Of a DNA stretch of 64,000 bases, positions 51,819-60,734 are shown piece after piece. This DNA comes from Skeletonema tropicum (Eukaryota > Bacillariophyta > Thalassiosirophyceae > Thalassiosirales > Thalassiosiraceae). Under the pieces are notes generated by a model. It searched no databases. It saw nothing but the letters and a program-made list of their open reading frames with translations, and had not been told where the DNA came from. Position 1 is the stretch's first letter, and every line of letters starts with the position of its first letter. The position numbers and the translations under genes were made by a program. The DNA lies in NCBI GenBank assembly GCA_037178625.1, contig CM074130.1:3348001-3412000 (forward strand), read 5' to 3'.

Positions 51819-53039
51819 CTAATCATCATTATTCCCCATTTGACTAGCCATTTCATCGCATTCTGCAACCATATCGCAACAAACTGTGCAACATGTGCAC
51901 GTTATGGGATATCCGCCGCAATCCGACCACAAATCTTCAAGCACACCTTCCTCTCGCAAGAAGCATAGAGATGATGGCATGCCCCCATTGAATTCATTGA
52001 AATTGAGGTAAACTCGCTCGAGATACGTCAAGGCTGTAAAGACGTCCGGTATCGATCCACTGAAATTATTCCCATCAAGCGACAGGTATCTCAGCTCATC
52101 AAGATCACCCAGTCCGCTTGGTACAGGCCCTGCCAAATGATTGTTTTGCATGTCTAGAGATTCCAAGGTATTCAACCATTTAATTTCTTCAGGGAGGAAA
52201 CCAACGAGGTTAAGATCAGATAAACGCAACTCTGTTATCTCCATATCCTCATTGCACTTTGTTACGCCAACTCTTTGATCACTCTCACTCTCAATTGACA
52301 GAATCCCCCAAAAATGATCCTCCAAACTCTTTTTCACCCAGTGACACTCATGCAACCCCGTCAAAAAGTGAACCGAGTCTGAATCCCATCCACCTCTTAC
52401 AGACGAAGATTTGTGATATTCTTTTGGATCATTCGCATCAGTACCCCCCATGGCATAGAAAATCAGCGTCAACACATATCTCTGAAATAAGTGTTTATCA
52501 TCACCACTTAATTTCCGTTTATCTCGGTTTAGAATGAAGTCGAAAGCCTTGCCATGTGGCGTGTTTGTATCATAGAGAAGATCTTCTGGCACAAAGTTGG
52601 CAGCTTCTTGATACATCTTGTACTCAGAACGAGGCTGAGCAGGGAGCGCAATAATTGGAGCGAGTGCAGTAATCAGATCGTCGCTACGGAGTTCAGTGTC
52701 AATTTTGCTATTCGAGTTACTATTCAAGGGATAATATGTTTGAGCTGGTGGAGAATATTCCTTCGGCGGGGAATTGGGATTGGCACTGTTGCCGCTGCCA
52801 AGATTATCATTCACAGGATGATTGTGTTCCGTGCCCCACCCTCCAGATGCATCTCCTATCTTTGCCCACTCATCATTTCTGTCATCAACAGGCATTGCCA
52901 TCTTAATGATCCCCATCATTGTGAACAAGGCAAGGCAGACCACAAAGTACATCTTGATTGAACTGCTTGAATCATGAGAGAGGCGGCCGGGGCCGTACGG
53001 ATTTTTCCGCCGCTCTTGCTCAATATTGAGACTTTTCAT
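51819..53039 (-). CDS. Leucine-rich-repeat protein with one N-terminal membrane helix
   Basis: A single exon of 406 aa. A short basic cytosolic head (EQERRKNPYGPGRL) is followed by a membrane helix (KMYFVVCLALFTMMGIIKMA, residues ~29-48), i.e. a type II or signal-anchor layout. After a Pro/Asn-rich stalk and a helical YALTLIFYAMGG-type capping region, plant-type LRRs occur at about 265-360: LTELRLSDLNLVGFLPEEI, LESLDMQNNHLAGPVPSGLG, LRYLSLDGNNFSGSIPDVF, LERVYLNFNEFNGGMPSSLC. The tail DLWSDCGGYPITCTCCTVCC is a Cys-rich cap that I associate with diatom LRR families. No kinase domain. Cell-surface or endomembrane recognition is likely; partner unknown. Confidence 0.85.
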   Translation of the reverse strand: MKSLNIEQERRKNPYGPGRLSHDSSSSIKMYFVVCLALFTMMGIIKMAMPVDDRNDEWAKIGDASGGWGTEHNHPVNDNLGSGNSANPNSPPKEYSPPAQTYYPLNSNSNSKIDTELRSDDLITALAPIIALPAQPRSEYKMYQEAANFVPEDLLYDTNTPHGKAFDFILNRDKRKLSGDDKHLFQRYVLTLIFYAMGGTDANDPKEYHKSSSVRGGWDSDSVHFLTGLHECHWVKKSLEDHFWGILSIESESDQRVGVTKCNEDMEITELRLSDLNLVGFLPEEIKWLNTLESLDMQNNHLAGPVPSGLGDLDELRYLSLDGNNFSGSIPDVFTALTYLERVYLNFNEFNGGMPSSLCFLREEGVLEDLWSDCGGYPITCTCCTVCCDMVAECDEMASQMGNNDD

Positions 53040-53704
53040 TGTTGTATTATTTTGTGGTGTTGCTAGTCAACCGCACAGAGTGAAGAAGAAGTAAGAAGTA
53101 AGATAGTTGTCAGTAAGGTGGTAATGCTGGAGGCTGATTTGTCACCATCGGATCCGGGCAGGGACATTACTTACGGTCATCTTGATCAGTAGCAATAATG
53201 TCTTTCTGTCCCCTCTTACTTGCAAACCTTCTCTCTGTGATTGAGTATTTTGTCGTACAGATGAAGATCGCGAAGGGGGCGCTTTTCATCCCCTTTGTTG
53301 GCAATGCCCATGAGGGGCCCGCGAGAGGCCAAAAATCACCCTAAATCTCCCGTGAATAACGAATCCCTTCTGGCCTGTTGTTCAGCCCGCGCGCCCGCTA
53401 TCCCGATCCCGATAGCACTAACTTCAACTCCCAGCCCACTCTTATCCACTTTCACTTGAGCGCAGCCGATGCTGAAAATCGGAAACAGAATCCAAAAACT
53501 CCAAACAGAACTAAAAAATGAAGATGATTTATTTAAGCTCAAGATAAGTATTGTACCTACAGCCGTCCGCGATTAACATTGATTTCCAAAGAGATTCAAT
53601 TTACGCATTGACAGCTGTATTTTGAAACTACGAAATGAAAATACTTTCACTTGTGTTGTTACCTAAAATTATCCCATGCGAATGGGGGCAGGAGAATGGC
53701 GTCA
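53040..53704. other. Intergenic, no gene seen
   Basis: Upstream of the LRR gene and downstream of the capping-protein gene. It has a short perfect inverted repeat GCTATC/GATAGC at 53397-53416 with CCGATCCC loop. The 68-codon minus frame at 53336-53542 is not supported. Confidence 0.4.
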
Positions 53705-54466
53705 TCAAATTTGATGTTTGAACTTATCCTTTTCATGACCCTCCCCGAGAGTAATTCTGATGCGATGAGCCATAACATTCCAATCCATTTTTGTACGAGT
53801 AATGGGCATGACCCTCCGAAGACTTTTCAAGTACTCGTTGTTCATACGTTCATACATGTCCGTCAGCTTTTCCATTACTTCTGAATCTTCCCACACCTGA
53901 ATTTGTTTCACAACTGATTTTGCCCATATCGATTGTTTCTCAGCGTTGTCTTTAGATTGCATGCACTCAGAGTTAGTTTCATCTAAGCTCACATTTGAGT
54001 GGAGTTGGACATTTCCCCCGTTTTCAAAGGTATGCGCACTTATGGCAACACTCCCACTTATATGCCCTAGTGATGTGTTCACTGTGTAACAAGATTTCCA
54101 CGATCCAACGTTGTGATTGTTCAAATCAATTCTCTCCGCATATAATAGAACTGTTATTGTCTCATCCCCACCTTCTTCTTGTTTGACTTGGTGAGCAGCA
54201 CGCACCCCCGGAGACGAAAATTTTAGATTCACATAGTCATCCATTGCCTTGCGTAGAGCATTTATGCATCCATCAGATTCATCGTTCGCAGCGCTAGTTT
54301 CTAGAATTGCATGGCCAGTGTTGGCTGCCCACTCGGCTCGGAGGGCGGACAAATCTGAATCTTCTGACAACAGCTTTGGTGCGATAGATTTGATATCTTC
54401 CAAAATTATATCGAATTGACCTGGCGGAGAAGCCAAGAGGATACTTCTTGCGGGTGGCGATACCAT
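53705..54466 (-). CDS. CAPZA: F-actin capping protein alpha subunit
   Basis: A single exon, 253 aa from the ATG at 54466 (MVSPPARSILLASPPGQFDI); an in-frame ATG at 54553 would add 29 unconserved residues. Family blocks are SILLASPPGQFDIILEDIK (start), an internal DYVNLKFSSPG, WKSCYTVNTSLGHISGSVAI (the WR-E-W region, diverged), HTFENGGNVQLHSNV (the HYYEDGNVQL block), and the C-terminal LRRVMPITRTKMDWN, which matches the LRRxLPVTRTKIDWN signature strongly. With the beta subunit it caps barbed ends of actin filaments; the beta gene is not in this window. It is slightly shorter than the 270-290 aa norm. Confidence 0.9.
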   Translation of the reverse strand: MVSPPARSILLASPPGQFDIILEDIKSIAPKLLSEDSDLSALRAEWAANTGHAILETSAANDESDGCINALRKAMDDYVNLKFSSPGVRAAHQVKQEEGGDETITVLLYAERIDLNNHNVGSWKSCYTVNTSLGHISGSVAISAHTFENGGNVQLHSNVSLDETNSECMQSKDNAEKQSIWAKSVVKQIQVWEDSEVMEKLTDMYERMNNEYLKSLRRVMPITRTKMDWNVMAHRIRITLGEGHEKDKFKHQI

Positions 54467-54981
54467 CGTAGAAAGGATTTGAAAATAAGTATGATTGATA
54501 GCACCTACAATAATAACCAAGTGTGGGAACCAATGAATCGCAGCAACAGACATACTTATCTACTTTTGTACAAAAGACAACAACCAACGCCAACGAGCAT
54601 AAGCGCGCACGGCCCGACCAGCCTTACATTTTGGATATTTTAGCGATGTTGGCGATAGCATTTTTTCCATCAAGCCAAGGTATCTCTCTAGCTAACAACC
54701 ATGACGAGTCTCTCTTCCACCTGCCTTACATGATGAATATCTCCAATTAAAATGCAACTAATTCAACAATCTACCATCTCATAGTCACAATTACATTTAT
54801 ACATATACTAAGCCTGCCAATTGGCATCAACCATCAACATTCATATCCTCACCACTGTTGGTATCGGTGGTAACCACTTCGTGGCACTCATATTGATGGA
54901 TACGCCATGCCATAGCAAGCCGCATTTTCCCACAACCAGGATGATTGCAAATTTTGATCATAGTATCATTTTCTGTCACTT
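54467..54981. other. Intergenic, no gene seen
   Basis: 5' side of the capping-protein gene and 3' side of the next minus-strand gene. AT-rich; short frames (75-145 codons) on the plus strand are antisense or unsupported. Confidence 0.4.
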
Positions 54982-56463
54982 TTATGGCTGCATCATCATC
55001 GTGACGTACAATGCTGTTTCTCCGTCCCATTGCACAGGTTCTGTGTACCTCTTCGAGGCCTTGACAAATCTTTTACATCTTCTGTTCTCTACTAAGTTTG
55101 TAAATACTACTTCCTCCAACCTGACCGATGCAACAGAGCATTGTATTAACCGTTCTGCTTGCTTCTTTTTGTCCTTCGTCACCCACGATGATAGGGAGAC
55201 TTTCTTGTGTCGTCTTGACACGAATGATTTTGCTACGATTTCTTTCTTTCTCTGGTAAATTTGTTTCACTGGTGCAAGCCATCTTATCCCTGACAAACAT
55301 CCATCTTGACGGGTTTCAACATCTGTGAATTGCATCAGCTTTTCCGCTTGGGTAGGATTTATGCCAGAAAATTTTAAAGCTGCAAGTGTCGTGTCTACAT
55401 CAAATCGATAGTTTGCATTCCATTCCTTGATGATGTACTTCAATGGCAACTTCTTCTTGCTGTTCTTATCCAACAAACTGACTAGTACATCCGCTGTATC
55501 AAAGTTGCCTTCCATCAGCGCATCAATCCAGTCACTTGCTTTCTTCGTCCGTTCTCGTGTCTGCCGAGCTGTCACCTCAGTGTCGTAAGTCGTCGGAACC
55601 TTTGCAACTGTGAATTGACGATAGGTTGGAAACGAAGAAAGTTTTGCTAGCGATACTTTACTGTCGTTGTTGATGTATTTAAATATCCAAAGCATCAGCA
55701 TTCCGGCAACTCTCATGTCATCCTCATTAGGCGGATTATCATTGCTTTTGTAGGATGATGATAATTGTGTTCTTATCACTTCCATTGCGTCTTTTGTGAA
55801 ATGACCTCCCTCGTCAAATATTATTGGAGGCGGCGGAGGTAGTTGCCAAGAATCTTCCATCACTGCATCGTTTTGTTTTGTTTGTACTCGTCTGCGTTTT
55901 GATGGTGGTTGAGTCGAATTATTTTTGTTGTTGATGTCTGCATCAGCACACACTTCGGGCTCGTCTACGTCGAATAATGCAAGGAAATCTCGACGAACAA
56001 TTTCTTTCCGTTCCTCTCTATGATCTTCATTGCCAATATGCCAAGGCTGTTCACACTTTCGGTTGCCATTACGCTCATGATTTGTTTTGTTTCTTACTAC
56101 ATCCGGCACCACAATAGCGTTGCCAACACATCTCATGCATCCAACACAAATCACTCTCTTATGAGCCTCATTGCTGGGATCGAGACCAAACATCAAACAT
56201 GTGACTTTGCCTTGGCGGTCAGTAAAATATGACTTAGGAGGTGTCAGTCGTTCAGATGACTGGCAACCCCTCTTCGACCTGCGTCGATGTGCACCTGTGC
56301 CTTTCGTTGAGGACGTCGTTTGCTCATTTGTGGTAGTTGCCGGGGTTACAATTTGCGTCCTAGACCGAAGCTTAGGTGTTGATGAAACGTTCCCTGAGTC
56401 TCGTATGCTTTCGCCGCCGTTGTTGCGGCTAGGCGAAGGGCCGGTAGTGCGGCATGACGACAT
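54982..56463 (-). CDS. Unknown protein with Cys/His cluster, possibly part of a lineage-specific or mobile family
   Basis: A single exon, 493 aa from the ATG at 56463; the frame continues to 56565 but that part is hydrophobic and falls in the probable 5' leader. No family recognised. The first ~85 residues are Ser/Thr-rich with basic RRRSKRG; a Cys/His cluster follows (ICVGCMRCVGN ... CEQPWHIGN, about residues 105-150) that may bind zinc or DNA. A nuclear-type basic run (PSKRRRVQTK) lies near 190 and a poly-Pro run (QLPPPPPIIF) near 215. The C-terminal half is helical and basic (RTKKASDWIDALMEG, KKLPLKYIIKEWNANY). It sits next to two DNA transposons, which raises the chance of a mobile origin, but it has no own terminal repeats that I could find. 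Confidence 0.6.
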   Translation of the reverse strand: MSSCRTTGPSPSRNNGGESIRDSGNVSSTPKLRSRTQIVTPATTTNEQTTSSTKGTGAHRRRSKRGCQSSERLTPPKSYFTDRQGKVTCLMFGLDPSNEAHKRVICVGCMRCVGNAIVVPDVVRNKTNHERNGNRKCEQPWHIGNEDHREERKEIVRRDFLALFDVDEPEVCADADINNKNNSTQPPSKRRRVQTKQNDAVMEDSWQLPPPPPIIFDEGGHFTKDAMEVIRTQLSSSYKSNDNPPNEDDMRVAGMLMLWIFKYINNDSKVSLAKLSSFPTYRQFTVAKVPTTYDTEVTARQTRERTKKASDWIDALMEGNFDTADVLVSLLDKNSKKKLPLKYIIKEWNANYRFDVDTTLAALKFSGINPTQAEKLMQFTDVETRQDGCLSGIRWLAPVKQIYQRKKEIVAKSFVSRRHKKVSLSSWVTKDKKKQAERLIQCSVASVRLEEVVFTNLVENRRCKRFVKASKRYTEPVQWDGETALYVTMMMQP

Positions 56464-56640
56464 GGTTACTATGTGCAATGACAGATAAATGCTGAAGGAA
56501 AATGAAATTAGAAATGGCGGGAACAAAAAAACCTTTTTTGCCACAAAGCAGACCTGATTCCACACACAAAGACCTTAAAGTTGTGAATCTATACAAATCT
56601 ATAGTCCATTTAACTACATTAATTATTCGTCACACAAAGT

Positions 56641-56719
56641 CCTGAGAGGAAAACCCCCAGCATATTCTAACTCGCAAAAGCATGGGGATCACGAAAATGT
56701 TCGGGGTTTTCCTCTCAGG
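56641..56719. repeat. Perfect 17-bp inverted repeat (hairpin or mini-MITE)
   Basis: CCTGAGAGGAAAACCCC at 56641-56657 is exactly inverted at 56703-56719, with a 45-bp loop. No target-site duplication is visible, so it may be a hairpin rather than a mobile element. It lies between the 493-aa gene start and the pogo-like element. Confidence 0.75.
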
Positions 56720-56871
56720 GGTGTATTTTGAAAAATATACGCAATGTATTTCTACGGATTCCTACGTGGACAGTTTGAGTACCGAAAATGTCATCCACAC
56801 GTGAGCAACAAGCACACAATCTTTCTCCAAAATCTTCACTTTTGTCGCATTGAGTGTTGTGCGGTATGGTA

Positions 56872-57934
56872 CCGTCTATACCTTAAAAAGTGTCCGTAGG
56901 ACAGGACCACACTATTGCAGCCCGGACACTGTCACTCCCCCTGCAAGGATGCCCGGACACATTCTAGAATCCGGACACTTTCAAGGGTTTCTTAGAGCGC
57001 AACATGTAACAACAAATACTTAAAATTATTCTACTCCATCTCTCCATCGCTATTGTCCCCATCCTCATCAATGATGCCAAATGCTGCTTCAATCGCGACA
57101 AAGTCATCTTCATTCCCATTTTCCTCGTCTAAAAGATGGTCCAGCCCCTCCTGGCCACAATACTGCTTCACCATTTTATGTACCTCATCTTCGGTCCAAA
57201 GCACAACCTGCCCTTTATCCGAAAAGGAAAGCTCCTCTTCCGGAGTGTATCCACATGCAGTCCATGACTTTCTAACCATTTCTTCAGGAATCTTATCCCA
57301 GGCCTGAACAACCCATGTTGCCAATTGCTGTCGTGATGGAGCTTCAGGCGTCCCTTTTTCTGTGACGGGAGCAATGAGGCTGTATGCATCGTACAAGTCA
57401 CGGAAGTAACCTTTGAAGACCTTGTTGATCACCTTGTCAAGAGGCTGTCCACATGGGGTTAGTCCTCCTGGTAAGATATCCACAGAAAGACAAGGAAGTG
57501 ATAGGCAAAAGTCTTTCACCTCAGCTGTAGAATATGACTTGAAGTCATCCCACAGCACACCAATCTTGTTTTCGCATTCTCCTGTCTCTTTGTCATATCC
57601 ACCAGCGGGCAAGATAATCTTCTTCAGGTAGAGCTTGGTAAGAGCATGGTTTGAGCAAGCCTTCGGCGCTACTGTAATGTACGCTTTGTCGCGAGGAGGG
57701 TAATGGTTGCCATGGCGATCAGGTTTGCGTTCATAAATTTCTCGAGCTTATTTTAACACAACATGGTGTGGTGGCCCGCCGTGCTGGGTTGTGCGTGCTG
57801 GCTTCGCACAAAGCATTTGAAAGTGTCCGAATCTGGTCGGACACTTCCTCGAAAAAGGCTGCGGACACCTACAAGTCACCTGAAAAACAGTCCGGACAAC
57901 AGAAAAATCCGGACACTTTTTAAGGTATAGACGG
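56872..57934. mobile_element. Non-autonomous pogo/Tc1-mariner-like element with TA target site
   Basis: The ends are 25-bp perfect inverted repeats beginning CCGTCTATACCTTAAAAAG (56872-56896 and 57910-57934), each flanked by TA (56870-56871, 57935-57936), the target site of the Tc1/mariner/pogo superfamily. The match continues 2 bp beyond TA (GGTACC). Inside both ends the word CGGACAC or its complement recurs at least eight times (about 56890-56980 and 57825-57920), probably transposase-binding sites. The ~1.06-kb body encodes only the C-terminal part of a DDE transposase, so the element cannot move by itself. Confidence 0.88.
57031..57747 (-). pseudogene. Remnant DDE_1 (pogo/Tigger-type) transposase, C-terminal part
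   Basis: The open frame of 239 codons starts right after an in-frame TAA (57748-57750) rather than at a start codon. It matches the C-terminal half of DDE_1 endonucleases: KIGVLWDDFKSYSTAEVKDF (region of the second catalytic Asp), the very typical LPGGLTPCGQPLDKVINKVF (third Asp region), then RQQLATWVVQAWDKIPEEMV and RKSWTACGYT. The DNA-binding CENP-B-type HTH and first catalytic Asp are absent. An acidic tail (DEDGDNSDGEME) ends it. Good sequence conservation suggests recent activity or selection, but the gene is incomplete. Confidence 0.85.
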
Positions 57935-58030
57935 TACCTGTGAGCCCCCTTACTTTGTTTTTGCTCCACTCCCATCACACATCAGACATCAATCGTCGCG
58001 TCATACATGGCATCTCATCTCATTCAAGAG

Positions 58031-58158
58031 ATTCAAGTGCCACCAATAGAGCAGAAGTACTGATATTCATTGTATCAATAGATGCATCAACCAGCAACTA
58101 GCGCCATCATTCAAGTGATTCAAGTGCCACCAATAGAGCAGAAGTACTGATATTCATT
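58031..58158. repeat. Direct repeat of 41 bp upstream of the 306-aa gene
   Basis: The 41-bp segment 58031-58071 (starting ATTCAAGTGCCACC, ending TGATATTCATT) is repeated exactly at 58118-58158, 87 bp further on, only 10 bp before the ATG of the next gene. It is likely in the promoter or 5' UTR. Confidence 0.9.
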
Positions 58159-58168
58159 CCAATGCAAT

Positions 58169-59089
58169 ATGAGAGGGAGGTTATCAGCATCAGTCAATCT
58201 GAACAACGATCGGCTGATCCATGATGTGAGCAATCAACTTCAAACTGTACTCATGTCGATCCGTGGAGGCGAATCAAACTTTGAATTGGAAACGACGTTG
58301 GACTCAAAATACATCCAATCAGCTATCGGCTACTTCAACAATCTGCGTGTGCCAGCGGCCGTGTTGATGAGTATCGTCATGAAGGAAATGTATCAATTGC
58401 AAAGCTCTCCTTCTTCCTCCATGCGCAAGTGGGACAAGGAGCATCGTGTTGACAAGTCCAAGCGATGGCGCACGTTGAGATACACGTATTTATTGTTGAT
58501 GGTTTTGTCATTCTGTCTAGAGGTTCATACCATCTTTGTGGCGACTCAAGTATTAACTCAATTAGCTACAGCTCAAAGTGTTATACCGCACGAGATCGAT
58601 CTTGGAGATAAGGACATGGTTGGAGGATTATTTAGCATGAGAGCAACGAAAGATGTACATCAATCAATGATTGACTTTCTTATCAAGAACTTTGAATTCG
58701 AGTATGCCACTGTTCGTCTGCATTTTGTCACTGGATTGTTAAGCTTTACAGTGGCGCAAGCACTAAGAGTGCGTTATGCTCTACGCAAATATAAGGAGCT
58801 ATCGCTGAGTGGAATGTGCTGCTTACTTTGTGTAGCATCTAGTATGTTGACATACACAAACGCAAATACAATCACATATGGTGGCTACCTTGGTTTGCTG
58901 AAGCGACAGCTTTGTTTGAGTTTCAAGTTTTTAACGACAAGAATACACTCAGGTCCTTTATCTGCTGTCACAGCTCTCTTAGCTGTTCTCTGCTTGACCT
59001 ATGCCATCAAAGGGATGTTATCTCCAGAATTTGAGTACTTTGAGGATGACGATGTAGAAGAAGTCAAGCGCACTTGGCGGAACAGATAG
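58169..59089 (+). CDS. Multi-pass membrane protein, unknown function
   Basis: A single exon of 306 aa. No family recognised. The first ~95 residues are soluble (NLNNDRLIHDVSNQLQTVLM, then SIRGGESNFELETTLDSKYI), with a short amphipathic stretch near 60-75. Four membrane helices can be proposed: about 102-128 (YLLLMVLSFCLEVHTIFVAT), 185-205 (VTGLLSFTVAQAL), 213-235 (GMCCLLCVASSMLTY) and 262-285 (AVTALLAVLCLTYAIKG). A charged RVRYALRKYKEL linker follows helix 2, and the C-terminus is acidic then basic (EYFEDDDVEEVKRTWRNR). No signal peptide. Organelle or endomembrane location cannot be read. Confidence 0.75.
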   Translation: MRGRLSASVNLNNDRLIHDVSNQLQTVLMSIRGGESNFELETTLDSKYIQSAIGYFNNLRVPAAVLMSIVMKEMYQLQSSPSSSMRKWDKEHRVDKSKRWRTLRYTYLLLMVLSFCLEVHTIFVATQVLTQLATAQSVIPHEIDLGDKDMVGGLFSMRATKDVHQSMIDFLIKNFEFEYATVRLHFVTGLLSFTVAQALRVRYALRKYKELSLSGMCCLLCVASSMLTYTNANTITYGGYLGLLKRQLCLSFKFLTTRIHSGPLSAVTALLAVLCLTYAIKGMLSPEFEYFEDDDVEEVKRTWRNR

Positions 59090-59174
59090 TAAGATATTAC
59101 GCCGCTTTCATGTCGCTACGGCTGCGTCTTATGGTATTAACTAATAACGATGTTGTTATGCAAAATTTGATCTG

Positions 59175-60569
59175 CTATAACTTTGATATGCTATAACTTC
59201 TCATCGAGTCAGGGAATATCATGGCTCTTCTGAACGAGGACATCAATGCTTTGACCAATGCATGAACCTCCTCCTCTTTGTTGTGTGCATGTAGAATTAT
59301 TCGAATCCTCTCTTTTCCTTTCGGCACAGTTGGACTTCGTATCGGGTACACATCAAACCTGTCTACCAACCGCAAATCGTTACAAATTGATATGCAGCTT
59401 TCATTACCAGGCACAATGACTGCCTGAATGGGTGATGGACTTGGCAGTAGTTCAAATTGGCAACCTGTTCCAAAAGAAGATAAACCTCTTTTCATTTCCT
59501 CACGGAATACTCGCACAAAGCGAAACACTACATTGCGTCTCCTCTCACCTTCAGCTGACATCATTGATTCGTAAGATTGTTGTATAGATACCAAGGAATG
59601 AGGAGGCAATGCTGTTGAGTACACAAACGGACGTGCATAATTGACGAGATATGATATCATTGTGTTCGAACCAGCAACAACAGCACCATGACAACCAGCA
59701 GCTTTGCCAAAGGTATGGACACTACAAAGTAACGCTGGGTGTTGCTCAAGATTCAGGGCAGCAAGGGCTCCAGTTCCTCCAGTACCAACGTTACCCCGAT
59801 GACTTGTCTTGTCCAGTGATGTTTCCAATACCATATCTTCAGCATTTGTACGGCCATAGACGCCCAAACCATGTGCCTCATCTACTATAACTGCTGCTCC
59901 AGTAAGCTCGGCTAAATCGAGAATATCTTTCATTGGAGCAATATCTCCATCCATACTGTACACGCTCTCTATCACAATCAAAACTGATGGCTTTATTGCA
60001 GATGACTTCAATGTCATCAAATTTCGTAAGACTCGTCGTAAATCTTCAACATTGTTGTGCTGGAACGTGTATACATTTTCCTTTTGCAAACGCCCCATCC
60101 TAACACCCATCACCAAACTGTTATGCACTAGCTCATCCATGATTATTACATCTTCTCCACCTTCTCTATATGGCAGACTCGACAAGACAGATAGATTGGC
60201 GTCATATCCAGAATTGAATAGCAGTGCGGCCGGTCTGTTGTGAATGTGAGCAAGATTTGCTTCCAGCGATCTAGCAAGATTGGAGTCTCCAGAAAGCAAG
60301 CGACTTCCAGTTGCCCCCAGCAGTGGACCCTGGGCGTGTGAAAAAGTGTTTGACATGAACTCCTTGTACGCAGATTCGACACGATGGTGTTGATTTGGAC
60401 AGCGAGCAAATCCGAGATAGTCGTTGCTACTGAAATCAATAATTGGAGATGCTGGTACTGGTGATGCCGCTGACGATGATGATGATGTTGGTATGGGCAT
60501 CAAAGACCGCAGCGTCCCTTCTCGTTCTCTACGATCGAGGCACTCTCGTAATCGAGTCTCCATCTCCAT
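59175..60569 (-). CDS. BIOF: 8-amino-7-oxononanoate (KAPA) synthase-like PLP enzyme with PTS1
   Basis: A single exon of 464 aa, alpha-oxoamine synthase family (BioF, KBL, ALAS, SPT). Order of blocks: IIDFSSNDYLGF (about 43), GATGSRLLSGDSNL (about 84), FNSGYDANLSVL, VIIMDELVHNSLVMGVRMG, ESVYSMDGDIAPM, VIVDEAHGLGVYGR (PLP-ring Asp and His), and the Schiff-base Lys in SVHTFGKAAGCHGA (about 288), then FVYSTALPP. The absence of a mitochondrial presequence and the final SKL tripeptide, a canonical PTS1, indicate peroxisomal location, as for plant and fungal BioF, which take pimeloyl-CoA from beta-oxidation. BioF is the best call; KBL is an alternative. Confidence 0.88.
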   Translation of the reverse strand: MEMETRLRECLDRREREGTLRSLMPIPTSSSSSAASPVPASPIIDFSSNDYLGFARCPNQHHRVESAYKEFMSNTFSHAQGPLLGATGSRLLSGDSNLARSLEANLAHIHNRPAALLFNSGYDANLSVLSSLPYREGGEDVIIMDELVHNSLVMGVRMGRLQKENVYTFQHNNVEDLRRVLRNLMTLKSSAIKPSVLIVIESVYSMDGDIAPMKDILDLAELTGAAVIVDEAHGLGVYGRTNAEDMVLETSLDKTSHRGNVGTGGTGALAALNLEQHPALLCSVHTFGKAAGCHGAVVAGSNTMISYLVNYARPFVYSTALPPHSLVSIQQSYESMMSAEGERRRNVVFRFVRVFREEMKRGLSSFGTGCQFELLPSPSPIQAVIVPGNESCISICNDLRLVDRFDVYPIRSPTVPKGKERIRIILHAHNKEEEVHALVKALMSSFRRAMIFPDSMRSYSISKL

Positions 60570-60711
60570 CTTGTAGCAAATAAGGAGAGTATGATGTATT
60601 CAGGATCTAGTGCCTCGCAACAACTCCATCAACACAACAGAACACAACTGATGCATCAACATCCAACACCAATAACATCCAACACCAACATCTACCAACA
60701 TATGCATCAGC

Positions 60712-60734
60712 TCCTAGCTAGGAGGGGTGGCCTC
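60712..60734 (+). repeat. Left target-site duplication and terminal inverted repeat of the 2.86-kb transposon
   Basis: The 8-bp target-site duplication TCCTAGCT is at 60712-60719; the 15-bp TIR AGGAGGGGTGGCCTC is at 60720-60734. The inner flank has GTTAC...GTAAC motifs and an ACGTAGGAATT palindrome (60786-60808). Confidence 0.95.

Noticed and set aside
54467..54553. Upstream start for capping protein alpha
   Set aside because: The added 29 residues are hydrophobic and not part of the family; ATG 54466 places SPPGQF at the expected distance.
54982..56719. Own terminal repeats for the 493-aa gene
   Set aside because: The 17-bp inverted repeat has both arms on one side of the gene and no partner was found beyond its 3' end.
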